Of a stretch of DNA of 64,000 nucleotides, positions 27,690-37,078 are shown in pieces. Numbering within the stretch: the stretch's first letter is position 1; each line of letters starts with the position of its first letter. Below the pieces are notes generated by a model. That model saw only the letters and a program-made list of their open reading frames with translations, was not told the DNA's origin and made no database searches. Made by a program: the position numbers and the translations under genes. Source of the DNA: Actinomyces graevenitzii C83 (GTDB lineage: Bacteria > Actinomycetota > Actinomycetes > Actinomycetales > Actinomycetaceae); the NCBI RefSeq assembly GCF_000239695.1, contig NZ_JH470338.1:1201830-1265829 (forward strand), given 5' to 3'.

Positions 27690-30011
27690 ATGTCTGCTGC
27701 AACTACGCAGTTCCCCACCGCCACCATTTTGGCCTATCCGCGCATTGGCCGTCAGCGTCAGCTAAAGCGCGCCCTGGAGGCCTACTGGGCCGGGCGCAGC
27801 AGCGAGACTGAGCTGCTTGAAGCCGCCAGTAAGCTACGCCAGGAGAACCTGGCTCGTCTAGTTGAGCTAGGTTTGGACGCCTCTGACGCCTCCCTGGCTG
27901 ACGCACCTTCCTTTTACGACCAGGTGCTAGACGCCACCGTTTTACTGGGCGCTATCCCCCCGCGTTTTGCCGGCCGGCAGGGCCTAGACCTCTACTTCGC
28001 CCTGGCCCGTGGCGACGAAAAGGTTGGCCCCGAGGAGATGACTAAGTGGTTTGACACTAACTACCACTACTTGGTCCCCGAGATCGGCCCCGACACTCCG
28101 CTGCGTTTTGCCGACGACGCCGTCACCCGTAAGTTCGTGCAGGCCCGTCAGTGGGGCTACGTGACCCGCCCGGTGCTGGTGGGCCCGCTGACCTACCTGG
28201 CACTAGCTAAGGCCGACCCGGCCACCCCCGACTTTGACCCGCTAACCCGCCTTGACGAGGCTGTGGCCGCCTACGAGCAGGCCCTAGCTTCCCTGCATGA
28301 GGCTGGCGCCCCCTGGGTGCAGCTAGATGAGCCGGCCCTGACCTCCGACAACCTCTCTCACCCCCGCGCTGAGCTGGCCAAGCTGGCTGTGGGCGTGTAT
28401 GAGCGCCTAGCTAAAGCCACTAACCGCCCCCAGATCCTGGTGACCACCCCCTACGGGGACGCCTCCCAGGCTGTAGGTGCCCTAGCTAAGACCGGGGTGG
28501 AAGCTATCCACGTTGACACCCTGCGCGGTAGCCTACCTAAGGACGCGGACCTGTCTGGGGTGACCCTGGTGGTTGGCGCTGTGGATGGCCGCTACATTTG
28601 GCGCGCTGACCTGGCTGCTCTGCGCCAGACCCTGACCGCCGCCCAAGCCCTGGGCGCCACCAAGGTGGCTGTGGCTACCTCCAACTCCCTCCAGCACGTG
28701 CCTCACGACACCGCCCTGGAAACCTGGGATGACCCCACGCTGAACGAAAACCTGCACGCCTGGCTGGCTTTCGCCGACCAGAAGGTGCAGGAAGTGGTCA
28801 CCCTGGCACGCGGCCTAGATGAGGGCTGGGAGGCCATTGACGGCGAGGTGGCCGAGGCGACCCGCGTCCTAGAACAGCGCGCCGCTGCCCCCGGCGTGGT
28901 ACGCCCCGAGGTCCGCAGCCGCACCGCCGCCCTAACCGACGCCGACCGCGCCCGTGAGCCCTACCTGGAGCGTGAAGCTGCCCAGGCCCAGCGCCTGCAC
29001 CTGCCTCCGCTGCCCACCACCACTATTGGTTCTTTCCCGCAGACCACCGAGATCCGTAAGGCTCGCGCCGCCAATGCGCGCGGCGAGCTTTCTGACGCCG
29101 ACTACCAGGAGCGTATGCGTGAAGAGATCGCTGCGGTAATCAAGCTGCAGGAGGAGCTGGGCCTGGATGTGCTGGTGCACGGTGAGGCTGAGCGTAACGA
29201 CATGGTGCAGTACTTCGCTGAGCTACTTGATGGTTTTGCCGCCACCCGTAACGGCTGGGTGCAGTCTTATGGTTCGCGTTGCACCCGTCCCTCAATCCTG
29301 TGGGGTGACGTGTCGCGTCCGGCCGCCATGACTGTGGGTTGGTCCAGCTACGCCCAGTCACTGACCGACAAGCCGGTTAAGGGTATGCTCACCGGCCCGG
29401 TAACCATCATTGCTTGGTCTTTCCCGCGTAATGACCTGCCCCTGGGCGAAATTGCTGACCAGATTGGTTTGGCGCTGCGTGACGAGGTTAGCGACCTGGA
29501 AGCTGCCGGCATTGGCGCCATCCAGGTGGATGAGCCGGCTCTGCGTGAGCTGCTGCCCCTGGACGCTGAGCGTCACGCCGACTACCTGGACTGGTCGGTG
29601 GGTTCCTTCCGCCTAGCCACCTCCTGCGTGCGCCCGGACACCCAGATTCACACGCACCTGTGCTACTCCGAGTTTGGCCAGATCATTGACGCTATCAAGG
29701 GTCTGGATGCGGATGTGACCTCGATTGAGGCGGCCCGCTCCAAGATGGAGGTTGTACCTGAGCTGGCTGAAGCTGGTTTCGACCACGGCATTGGCCCTGG
29801 CGTGTGGGACATTCACGCCCCGCGCGTGCCCAGCCAGGAAGAGTTGGCGCAGCTAATCGGCCTAGCTGCCGACGCCGTACCGGTTTCTCGCCTGTGGGTT
29901 AACCCCGACTGTGGGCTAAAGACTCGTGGCTACGCCGAAACCAAGGCTTCGCTGGAAAACCTGGTGGCCGCTACCCGCCAGGTGCGCGCCGAACGCGAAC
30001 TGAACAACTGA
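27690..30011 (+). CDS. metE: Cobalamin-independent methionine synthase
   Basis: Transfers the methyl group of 5-methyl-THF-glutamate to homocysteine in the last step of methionine synthesis. 773 residues from ATG 27690, chosen over an in-frame start 36 bases upstream because AAGGAGA lies at the right distance. The N-terminal duplicated barrel starts with TILAYPRIGRQRQLK; the catalytic barrel has TTTIGSFPQT and the zinc ligands in HTHLCYSEF and NPDCGLKTRG. Full-length for the family. It follows metF after about 100 bases and ends before a strong terminator. Confidence 0.97.
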   Translation: MSAATTQFPTATILAYPRIGRQRQLKRALEAYWAGRSSETELLEAASKLRQENLARLVELGLDASDASLADAPSFYDQVLDATVLLGAIPPRFAGRQGLDLYFALARGDEKVGPEEMTKWFDTNYHYLVPEIGPDTPLRFADDAVTRKFVQARQWGYVTRPVLVGPLTYLALAKADPATPDFDPLTRLDEAVAAYEQALASLHEAGAPWVQLDEPALTSDNLSHPRAELAKLAVGVYERLAKATNRPQILVTTPYGDASQAVGALAKTGVEAIHVDTLRGSLPKDADLSGVTLVVGAVDGRYIWRADLAALRQTLTAAQALGATKVAVATSNSLQHVPHDTALETWDDPTLNENLHAWLAFADQKVQEVVTLARGLDEGWEAIDGEVAEATRVLEQRAAAPGVVRPEVRSRTAALTDADRAREPYLEREAAQAQRLHLPPLPTTTIGSFPQTTEIRKARAANARGELSDADYQERMREEIAAVIKLQEELGLDVLVHGEAERNDMVQYFAELLDGFAATRNGWVQSYGSRCTRPSILWGDVSRPAAMTVGWSSYAQSLTDKPVKGMLTGPVTIIAWSFPRNDLPLGEIADQIGLALRDEVSDLEAAGIGAIQVDEPALRELLPLDAERHADYLDWSVGSFRLATSCVRPDTQIHTHLCYSEFGQIIDAIKGLDADVTSIEAARSKMEVVPELAEAGFDHGIGPGVWDIHAPRVPSQEELAQLIGLAADAVPVSRLWVNPDCGLKTRGYAETKASLENLVAATRQVRAERELNN

Positions 30012-30099
30012 CGCCGCTAGGCTCAGCACTGGCAGCCCGACTCGCTGCCCTAAATAGCAGGCGAGCCCCAGAGGCTGAAGACAACTAGCTAAACCAAGG

Positions 30100-30140
30100 C
30101 TTGGGGGTGGAACGCTGTTCCACCCCCAAGCTGTTTATTT
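30100..30140 (+). terminator. Intrinsic terminator after metE
   Basis: A perfect 14-bp stem (30100-30113 with 30117-30130), loop GCT, followed by CTGTTTATTT. It separates metE from the convergent MenE-type gene. Confidence 0.85.
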
Positions 30141-30165
30141 CAGGTTTAGTTATGTTTCTAGCTAG

Positions 30166-31767
30166 TTATGGGCGCGCCAAGCTTTGAGCCAGGGCGCGCC
30201 GGTCAACTTTACCGATGCCCTTATAGGGCAGCGCATCAGCTAGCAGCACCTGCTTGGGGCATTGGGCGCCACTAAGCTTTTGCTCCAGATAGACACGAAT
30301 TTGGGCCAAAATAGCACCTTCATCTACCCGGCCCAGGCCCGGCATTGAAGCGGGCACCACCACTGCGGTAACCACCTGCCCCCACTGCAAATCGGGTAAA
30401 CCCACCACCGCGCATTCACTCACCAGCGGGTTTAAGGCCAGTAAGGCCTCAATCGGGCCGGGTTCCACCTTAATGCCGCCGCTAATAATGACGTCATCTA
30501 GACGCCCAAGCACCTGTAGACGCCCATCTACAATCTGGCCCCTATCAGAAGTAATAAACCAGCGCCTGGCCGGCTCCCCGGCGCCCACATCAGAGCCGGC
30601 ACCCGGCCCGCCCGCACCGGCCTCAGCGCCCGGTCTGGTCGCACCAGCCTCAGTGCTTTCAGGCGCGCTCGCAGTTTCACCCGCGTCGCGTGTTCCCTCG
30701 CCAGCCTGAGGGCGGCTAACAAAGCAGCGCTTAGTTAGCTCCTCATCACCCAGGTAACCGGTGGCCAGCATCGGCCCAGACAACCAAATTGCCCCGGTGG
30801 CCTGATCCACATCCATACTCACCCCAGGCAGTGGCTGGCCGTCATAGACACACCCGCCACAAGTTTCGCTCATACCATAGGTGGTAACCACCTTAATACC
30901 AGCGGCTTTAGCCTGCTCCAACAGCTGTGCATCAGCTGCCGCTCCCCCAATCAGCACCGCATCTAGCCGCGCCAAGGCACCGCGCAGCTGCTCATCATCC
31001 AAAGCCCGGCGCAACTGCGTGGGCACCAGCGAGGTATACACCGGGCAAGCCCTGCCGGAGTCGTCAGCAGCGAGCGCCCCCTCAGCCTCCCCGCCAACGC
31101 CACCAGCGCAGGAACTAACGGCGTCGTCGTCAAAGGAAGAAGCTGCGTCGCAATCAGCAGCAGCTGCGCAGGCGGCGTCGATAACCTGCGCCACATGCTG
31201 GGGGTCAAAACCACCCTCCTTATAGGCGTTAAACACGTGCGTGCCGGCCACCGCCGCCCGCACCAAAACCTGCACCCCAGCCGCGTGATAGGCGGGCAAA
31301 GCCAGCACCCAAATTCCCGGCCCACCCAGGCGTTTATGGGTGGCCCGTGCCGACGCTACCAGCGCATCCATCGACACCCCCACCAGCTTGCCAGTGCCGG
31401 TAGTTGAGCCAGACGTACGCAGCACCATATCCACCCCCACACTGCGGCCACTAGCCCGGGCCGGGATCCGCCGCGCCAAATTCGCGGCCACCTCCCGCGT
31501 GTCTTCATGGGGTGCGATCGGCACAATAATTTCGCGGCTAGGGCGCAAATACTGTTTTGCCAGCGAACGCGCCTGGGCGCGGGCCACATCCTCAGCGCTC
31601 AAACTACTGCGGCTAACCAGGCCTGGAGCGGAGGTTTGCGGCTTACGTAGGTGTCCGCCCCTACCGACGACGTCGGAAGCGTCCGCAGACATGCGCCTAG
31701 CTAACAGCTGGGCGAACTCCTCAATTTGCGCTGCACTTTGGGTGCGCTGGATGCGAAAAAGGCTCAC
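30166..31767 (-). CDS. menE: AMP-binding ligase, probable o-succinylbenzoate-CoA ligase
   Basis: 533 residues. ANL-superfamily motifs: P-loop LRTSGSTTGTGKLV, TTYGMSETCGG, hinge GRLDDVIISGGIKVEPG and C-terminal catalytic Lys in YKGIGKVDRRA. The length is raised by two low-complexity insertions (an Ala/Asp/Ser stretch near 205-240 and a Gly/Ala/Glu/Pro stretch near 355-400) typical of this genome. Assigned to menaquinone synthesis because actinobacterial MenE proteins look like this; no other men gene is in the window, so the substrate is not proven. Divergent from the small PLDc_N-type gene. Confidence 0.75.
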   Translation of the reverse strand: MSLFRIQRTQSAAQIEEFAQLLARRMSADASDVVGRGGHLRKPQTSAPGLVSRSSLSAEDVARAQARSLAKQYLRPSREIIVPIAPHEDTREVAANLARRIPARASGRSVGVDMVLRTSGSTTGTGKLVGVSMDALVASARATHKRLGGPGIWVLALPAYHAAGVQVLVRAAVAGTHVFNAYKEGGFDPQHVAQVIDAACAAAADCDAASSFDDDAVSSCAGGVGGEAEGALAADDSGRACPVYTSLVPTQLRRALDDEQLRGALARLDAVLIGGAAADAQLLEQAKAAGIKVVTTYGMSETCGGCVYDGQPLPGVSMDVDQATGAIWLSGPMLATGYLGDEELTKRCFVSRPQAGEGTRDAGETASAPESTEAGATRPGAEAGAGGPGAGSDVGAGEPARRWFITSDRGQIVDGRLQVLGRLDDVIISGGIKVEPGPIEALLALNPLVSECAVVGLPDLQWGQVVTAVVVPASMPGLGRVDEGAILAQIRVYLEQKLSGAQCPKQVLLADALPYKGIGKVDRRALAQSLARP

Positions 31768-31818
31768 GCTTTCAATGGTATGACTACCAAGTCACAAAAA
31801 TATGGTTAAGCTGCACTT

Positions 31819-32415
31819 ATGCGGCTTTTCCTAATGGTATTCGTGATCGCCTTGGCGTTGTATGCCCTCATTGACTGCGTGCGCACACCCGAGGAGGACA
31901 TGCCTGCGCATATGCCTAAACACCTGTGGATTACGCTGATTTTAATGTTCTCCACCATTGTGCTTGGCCCCCTGGCCTGGATCATTACCTCCCGAGTAAG
32001 CGCCGCTGAGAAACGCGGCGGGCAGCTCAGTGGCGGGCTTTGGTCTGCGGAAAAAGGCGTGGAGCTGCATCTGTCACGTCAGGCTTCCGCTCCGGCTGCT
32101 CCCGACGACGACCCTGAGTTCCTGCGTAAATTAGATGAGCAGGTGCAAGCCGAAAAGCGCCGTCGTCAACGCGAACAGCTCCAACAAAACCGCTCCCAGC
32201 GCCCCCAGGCCAGCCCCAATCAGGCGGGCCGCGAACAGGCAGGCCAGTCAGCTAAGAACCCCGCAGAGCCCACTAGCGGCCCCCAGGGCAGCAGCTCGCA
32301 GCCCGGCAAACCCAAGGAGCCCGGCAGCAGCCCCAAATCTGGCAGCACCCAAGACGGCAGTTCCAACACCACCCCGGACAGCCGCGAAAAAGAAGGCGAG
32401 CAGCCCGAAAACTAA
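31819..32415 (+). CDS. Small membrane protein with PLDc_N-type (phospholipase D N-terminal) domain
   Basis: 198 residues. The first 60 residues hold two membrane segments framing LIDCVRTPEEDMPAHMPKHLW and the LGPLAWII motif of the PLDNc domain found alone in many actinobacterial proteins. The rest is a hydrophilic Gln/Pro/Ser/Gly-rich tail without catalytic HKD motifs, so no phospholipase activity is expected. Divergently transcribed from the MenE-type gene, 51 bases between starts. Confidence 0.75.
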   Translation: MRLFLMVFVIALALYALIDCVRTPEEDMPAHMPKHLWITLILMFSTIVLGPLAWIITSRVSAAEKRGGQLSGGLWSAEKGVELHLSRQASAPAAPDDDPEFLRKLDEQVQAEKRRRQREQLQQNRSQRPQASPNQAGREQAGQSAKNPAEPTSGPQGSSSQPGKPKEPGSSPKSGSTQDGSSNTTPDSREKEGEQPEN

Positions 32416-32430
32416 ATCCAGTTACTGGAA

Positions 32431-33285
32431 CTAGGGCCAGTTACTGGTGTCCACCTCACGGTTATAGGCACGCGCATGCAGCAACCAATCCCCCGGCAGC
32501 CAGCTACGGCCCACCAACTGGGGATGCTCAGGCAAAAACAAAGCCGCCCAAATAACCATCACTAGCTCAGCCCACTGCCCACGCAGCTTCAAACGCACGT
32601 TGCCCTGCTCATTGGTGGCCGCCAGCATCACTTCACCCACACCAGTTACCTGGCACTCGCGGATCTGCTGGTAACCGATGAACATCACGCCGTCAGGCGT
32701 GCCCAGGTAGATGCCGTGGGTGGATACGCTCAGGCGGGCGTTGGCCAGGTGGCGCCATTTTTCAACCGCGTCACGCTCGGCGCGGCGTTTGCGGCGAGAA
32801 TTAACTACCGCCTGGCCCCCAAAGAAGGCCGCCATCAGCGCCAACCCGGCAGCCCCGCCAGCTAAAAAGAAGCCGCGCAGAGGCTGATAGTTGCTGTTGT
32901 CACCGCGTTTAAAAGCCAGGATTTCCCCGTCGCAAGAACCCAGAATTACTTCGCCGCTGTGAGTGGGGCGAATCGGGTCAACTACTGGAGAGACCGGGTT
33001 GGGTTTAAAACCTGCTCGCACAGCGGTGAGCACCTGCGCGGTATTCCACCAAACATAGTCTTGGCCGGTCCAGGGACGTTGGGGTTGGGGGCGCGGCTGC
33101 AGGGTGCGGCTAGCAGCTGGCACTAACTCGCCGGGAGCTGCCCCGCCGTGTCTGGGCCCGGCTGAGCTGCCGTGCGTAGTTGCCTCACCGTGCGTGGCTG
33201 AGCCACTGGGCTCGCTCGCCCCAGCTGGCTGCGACGGCGTCGTAGCCCCCTGATCTTGCGGCTGCTGAGGCGCCGACTGGCTCAC
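32431..33285 (-). CDS. Membrane protein of unknown function
   Basis: 284 residues, not recognised. An N-terminal Pro/Ser/Gly-rich cytosolic region (1-70), a short conserved-looking stretch (WTGQDYVWWNTAQVLTAVRAG), one clear hydrophobic segment (FFLAGGAAGLALMAAFFGG, about 150-168) followed by a basic cluster, then a mixed domain with a PH-like pattern (STHGIYLGTPDGVMFIGYQQI). Its start overlaps the stop of the histidine phosphatase gene by four bases, so the two are co-translated. Confidence 0.6.
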   Translation of the reverse strand: MSQSAPQQPQDQGATTPSQPAGASEPSGSATHGEATTHGSSAGPRHGGAAPGELVPAASRTLQPRPQPQRPWTGQDYVWWNTAQVLTAVRAGFKPNPVSPVVDPIRPTHSGEVILGSCDGEILAFKRGDNSNYQPLRGFFLAGGAAGLALMAAFFGGQAVVNSRRKRRAERDAVEKWRHLANARLSVSTHGIYLGTPDGVMFIGYQQIRECQVTGVGEVMLAATNEQGNVRLKLRGQWAELVMVIWAALFLPEHPQLVGRSWLPGDWLLHARAYNREVDTSNWP

Positions 33286-33977
33286 GCACGACCCTCGCCG
33301 TCGCCGTCGCCAATTTTCAGCCCGGCCACGCCGGTGCCCGGCACCATGTCTTCAGCTTCATGCAGCAGCGCATTAGCCGGCTCGGTGTAGGCCAAGCCCA
33401 CCAGGGTGTTGTCTTCAAAAGTTAAAGAGGTCAGGGAAGCTAAAGAGCATTGGCGTCGGCGCGGATCGTGGGCCAGAGGGCGCCCATGCAGGAACAGGCT
33501 CAGCGACCAGATCGGTAGCTGGTGTGAAACTAGTAGCGCCTCATGGCCGCGTGCCTGCACCAGGGCGCTGCGCACGGCGGCGCTCATACGCGCCACCAGC
33601 TGGGTGTAGGGCTCACCCCAGGAGGGACGCAGCGGGTTGATGTAGTAAGCCCAGTGTTCGGGGTGGGCTAGGACCCAACGGTTACGGTTTACGGCCACAC
33701 CCTCAAAGTGATTTTCGGCCTCAATTAGGCGCGCATCAGTGCCGGCTTTAACGCCAAAAGCGGCAGCGGTGGGGGCACCCGATTCCACGGCCCGCTCTAG
33801 GGGCGAGGTGGTTACCACGGTAATGTCTTTGCCGGTTTCTACCAGGTAATCTGCCACCATCTGGGCCATGGCATGGCCGCGAGGGGTCAGGTGGTAGCCG
33901 GGCATACGTCCATAGAGGACGCCTTGGGGGTTATCTACCTCGCCATGACGCATGACGTGAATTGTTGTGCGCACCAT
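33282..33977 (-). CDS. Histidine phosphatase (phosphoglycerate-mutase-like)
   Basis: 231 residues. Catalytic signature VMRHGEVDNPQGVLYGR with the phospho-accepting His, a Glu region RLIEAENHFEG and the second His in LLVSHQLPIWS. The alpha/beta fold and length fit the branch-2-like phosphatases; glycolytic mutase activity is unlikely because the LTxxG/RHGxS pattern differs. In many actinobacteria such a gene lies beside menaquinone/cytochrome genes; here it pairs with a membrane protein of unknown function. Substrate unknown. Confidence 0.85.
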   Translation of the reverse strand: MVRTTIHVMRHGEVDNPQGVLYGRMPGYHLTPRGHAMAQMVADYLVETGKDITVVTTSPLERAVESGAPTAAAFGVKAGTDARLIEAENHFEGVAVNRNRWVLAHPEHWAYYINPLRPSWGEPYTQLVARMSAAVRSALVQARGHEALLVSHQLPIWSLSLFLHGRPLAHDPRRRQCSLASLTSLTFEDNTLVGLAYTEPANALLHEAEDMVPGTGVAGLKIGDGDGEGRA

Positions 33978-34016
33978 GGCGCCAATTCTATGTCAGGCTT
34001 TTCAGCTCAGCACGCT

Positions 34017-34715
34017 TTAGTGTGCCAAGTCTGCGTCCGTAGTGATCTTCTCCAGCAGCTCAGTTAGTGTGGCCAGCTCACTGGGGGTGAAACGGTCGAT
34101 TAGGTGGCGGCGCACCCCGTCAAGGTGGATGGGCGCGGTTTGAGCCAAAAACTCGTAGCCAGCCTTGGTTAGGTGGGCGTAGACGCCGCGTCGGTCATTG
34201 GGGCATGAGGAGCGCAATACGTAGCCGGCACGTTCTAGCCGCCCTACCGTGTGGGTTAGGCGTGAGCGCGAGTAGGAGACTTGGTCGGCCAGTTGACTCA
34301 TGCGTACGCGCCCGGCTTCGCTTTCAAATAGGCGCACCAGGATCTCATATTCGTACATGGAGATGGCGGCGGCCTCGTCTAGCTCGTGGTTTAGGCGCGC
34401 CGACACTAGCGTGCTGGCCCCTAAAAAGGCTCGCCAGGCCCGCATTTGCGACTCGGTTAGTAGGTGCCTGTCGCCCTGCCCGCAGCCGGCAGCCGCAGCT
34501 TCTTGTCCACAGCCGCTAGCTGGCTCGCTTACTGCCTTGGTGGCTTCTTGCCCGCAGCCGACAACGGCGCCCGCAGCTGCCGTTTTAGGTGCAGCCCCCT
34601 GCCCGCAGCCGCCCGCAACACTAGAGCTAGCGGAAGCGGCGACGTCGTCGCCCATACCCGTTGCACCCGAAATTGCACTCGCTGCGCAGCTGGAGGCCAT
34701 GTTTAAAGCTCTCAT
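34017..34715 (-). CDS. MarR-family regulator with Cys-Gly-Gln repeat N-terminus
   Basis: 232 residues. Residues about 90-225 form a MarR winged helix (MYEYEILVRLFESEAGRVRM, then SYSRSRLTHTVGRLERAG and a DDR-like NDRRGVYAHLT wing). The first ~85 residues are unusual: four CGQ motifs (GGCGQGA, GCGQEAT, GCGQEAA, GCGQGDR) spaced by Ala/Ser-rich linkers, an extension not normal for MarR (usually ~150 residues). The first start has no clear ribosome site, so an internal start is possible, but the repeat is kept in frame. Ligand and targets unknown; four Cys could bind metal or sense redox state (inference). Confidence 0.75.
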   Translation of the reverse strand: MRALNMASSCAASAISGATGMGDDVAASASSSVAGGCGQGAAPKTAAAGAVVGCGQEATKAVSEPASGCGQEAAAAGCGQGDRHLLTESQMRAWRAFLGASTLVSARLNHELDEAAAISMYEYEILVRLFESEAGRVRMSQLADQVSYSRSRLTHTVGRLERAGYVLRSSCPNDRRGVYAHLTKAGYEFLAQTAPIHLDGVRRHLIDRFTPSELATLTELLEKITTDADLAH

Positions 34716-34805
34716 TTCTTACTAGATTGTGCGGCCAAAGCAGCCAACAAACTAAAGTAGTTCAATAATAAAGTAAATCTTAGCGTGAAGGTAGTTATCA
34801 CGCTT

Positions 34806-34845
34806 AGATAAACGAAATGGCTGCCACCCTAGGGATAGCAGCCAT
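34806..34845 (-). terminator. Terminator after the bS22 gene
   Basis: On the minus strand ATGGCTGC and GCAGCCAT (34838-34845 and 34817-34824) form an 8-bp stem followed by TTCGTTTATCT, 23 bases after the bS22 stop. Confidence 0.7.
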
Positions 34846-34867
34846 CCAAGCGCTCACGCGCCAGGCG

Positions 34868-34966
34868 TCACTTCTTGTTACGACGCTGGTGGCGAGTCTT
34901 ACGAAGCAGCTTGCGGTGCTTCTTCTTGGACATGCGCTTACGGCGCTTCTTAATAACAGATCCCAT
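34868..34966 (-). CDS. Small ribosomal subunit protein bS22 (AURKAIP1/COX24 domain)
   Basis: 32 residues, almost half Lys/Arg: [20 protein letters not shown], then [15 protein letters not shown] 34966 has GAGG seven bases upstream. It matches the tiny AURKAIP1/COX24 proteins of actinobacteria, identified in mycobacterial ribosomes as bS22 near the decoding centre. In mycobacteria it lies next to an excisionase-type HTH gene (Rv0500A/B); the same pair is seen here, with the HTH gene 100 bases upstream on the same strand. Confidence 0.92.
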   Translation of the reverse strand: MGSVIKKRRKRMSKKKHRKLLRKTRHQRRNKK

Positions 34967-35066
34967 ATGAGAACCTCACAGTCTTGCTAAGCGTGCCCAA
35001 CGGCACCATGATCGGTTGCGGCCGGGCACACCGGCCACATACGTGACCAAATGAGTTTAACGCGTC

Positions 35067-35285
35067 TCAGGAGCCAAATGCAGCCGCGTCGCCGTGGCTC
35101 CAATCACCTAAGCCACTGGCCATGAACTCCTGGACAGCCGCCACGGGCACCCGGTAAGAACGTCCCACACGCATTGCGGGGAGCTCACCCGAGTGCACCA
35201 GGCGATACACGGTCATCTTGGACACCCGCATCATGGAGGCTACTTCCGCCACGGTCATGAAGGCGGGAGTCTGAGGCTGTGCCAT
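35067..35285 (-). CDS. Excisionase-type helix-turn-helix DNA-binding protein
   Basis: 72 residues. A MerR-like/excisionase winged HTH fills the protein: FMTVAEVASMMRVSKMTVYR, then LVHSGELPAMRVGRSYRVP. Homologous in size and neighbourhood to mycobacterial Rv0500A and distantly to BldC. Located just upstream of bS22 on the same strand. As it is a lone chromosomal gene next to a ribosomal protein, it is a regulator rather than a phage excisionase; its targets are unknown. Confidence 0.88.
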   Translation of the reverse strand: MAQPQTPAFMTVAEVASMMRVSKMTVYRLVHSGELPAMRVGRSYRVPVAAVQEFMASGLGDWSHGDAAAFGS

Positions 35286-35569
35286 CGCGCTGATTCCTGT
35301 CCTTGGGTTGGGCCCGCATTGGCGGGATCGATGTAACTATACCGGTTTAGGCTGGCAAATACAGCCGTTTTAAGTTTCGTTTTAACTACAGTAATGGCGC
35401 CTATCAGCCAAATTGGAAACCGCCATATAAATTAGGGCCAACTACCTAGACACTAACTGGGTTAAGGTAAGTAGAGAAAGATACGTGTGGGTACCTACCG
35501 GCAGGCGTCGCAACCTATTTAGCGCCCTGTCACAAGCCCCATGCTTCCTGCAAAACGTAAGGTGACCTG

Positions 35570-36943
35570 TTGTTTTCGCGTGCTGTGCGGGCGTTTACCG
35601 ATATACGCACCTGGCTGGAGCGGGTTGGACGCCACTCCAGCGCCCGCCTAGCCACCTGCCTATTTGCTGTAATTATCGTCATTATCACAGCCCTACTTGA
35701 GCTGCCTATTGCCACCGCCAGCGGCGAGCGCGCTCCCTTCGTGGATGCTCTGTTCACCGCCACCAGCGCAGTTTGTGTAACCGGGCTTACCACTGTGGAC
35801 ACCGCCACCTACTGGTCTACCTTCGGCCAGGCCTGCATTATTTTGGCCACCGCCGTGGGCGGGCTGGGGGTTATGACCATTGCCTCGCTGCTGTCCTTGG
35901 CAGTTTCGCGCCACGTGGGCCTGTTCCAGCGTATGCTCACCGCCGATGAGCACCAGTCTCGTTTGGGCGACGTCGGCTCACTGCTGCGCGCGGTAATCAT
36001 CGCGTCCCTGGCGGTTGAGGCTACCTTGGCTCTAGTGCTGTTCCCGCGCTTTTTAACGCTAGGCTATCCGCCACTTAAAAGCGCTTGGTATGCCTTCTTT
36101 ATGGGCTTATCCATCTTCAATAATGCGGGCTTTGTGATTATGCCCGATGGCCTAGCTCCTCACGCTAGCGACTGGTGGATGTGTTTACCTATCGCGGTAG
36201 GTACTTTCGTGGGAGCTATTGGTTTCCCGGTGATTTTGGATGTGCATCGTAACTGGCGCATGCCGCGCAAGCTGTCATTACACTCCAAAATAACCATCTC
36301 TACCTATGTAATCATTTCGGTAATTAGCGCCATCTCTATCACCGCTTTTGAGTGGACTAACCCCTTTACCTACGGCCAGTTAGATACCAGCGGCAAGGTT
36401 CTTTCCGCCCTCGTCAACTCCGTAAACGCCCGCTCTAGCGGTCTAGCCACCATCCCCACCTCGCTAATGCGCGAAACCACCTGGCTACTGCAAGACGTCC
36501 TGATGTTTATTGGTGGCGGCTCAGCCTCCACTGCTGGCGGCATTAAAGTCACCACTTTGGCTGTACTGGTGCTGGCGATTGTGGCCGAAGCGCGCGGCGA
36601 CAGCGACATTGAAGTATTTGGACGGCGTCTACCTACCTCCACTGTGCGCGTCTCAGTGGCCGTGGCCTTCGTGGGCGCCTCCATTGTGGTGGTAGCTACC
36701 CTGATGCTGTTGTGGCTGACCAACCTCTCTTTGGACACTATCCTCTTTGAGGTGATCAGCGCCTTCGCTACCGTGGGTCTATCTACCGGCATCACGCCAC
36801 TACTGCCCCTTGAAGCCAAATACGTCATTGTGGTGCTTATGTTTGTGGGTCGTACCGGCACTATGACCGCCGCCAGCGCCCTGGCCATGCGCGATCGACG
36901 TCGCGTCATCCGCTTCCCCGAAGAGCGCCCCATGATCGGTTAG
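35570..36943 (+). CDS. trkH: TrkH/KtrB-family potassium uptake membrane subunit
   Basis: 457 residues from TTG 35570 with AAGGTGA five bases upstream, an unusual start fixed by this ribosome site. The four pore-loop repeats are visible: TSAVCVTGLT, FNNAGFVI, NARSSGLATI and FATVGLSTGI, each with its selectivity Gly, plus the intramembrane gating loop GGGSASTAGGIK. Eight membrane segments surround them. Works with the cytosolic TrkA-type subunit encoded 135 bases downstream. Confidence 0.93.
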   Translation: MFSRAVRAFTDIRTWLERVGRHSSARLATCLFAVIIVIITALLELPIATASGERAPFVDALFTATSAVCVTGLTTVDTATYWSTFGQACIILATAVGGLGVMTIASLLSLAVSRHVGLFQRMLTADEHQSRLGDVGSLLRAVIIASLAVEATLALVLFPRFLTLGYPPLKSAWYAFFMGLSIFNNAGFVIMPDGLAPHASDWWMCLPIAVGTFVGAIGFPVILDVHRNWRMPRKLSLHSKITISTYVIISVISAISITAFEWTNPFTYGQLDTSGKVLSALVNSVNARSSGLATIPTSLMRETTWLLQDVLMFIGGGSASTAGGIKVTTLAVLVLAIVAEARGDSDIEVFGRRLPTSTVRVSVAVAFVGASIVVVATLMLLWLTNLSLDTILFEVISAFATVGLSTGITPLLPLEAKYVIVVLMFVGRTGTMTAASALAMRDRRRVIRFPEERPMIG

Positions 36944-37078
36944 CGGCCCAAAACGACGACGCCGCTCCCCCTGCAGCGCCCAGCCACCCCGCGCCGTCGC
37001 CGCCACCCACCCGCGCTGTCATCCCAGCGCCGACCAGACCAAACAAGACAAAACCACAGCGAGACTTAAACTAGAACC

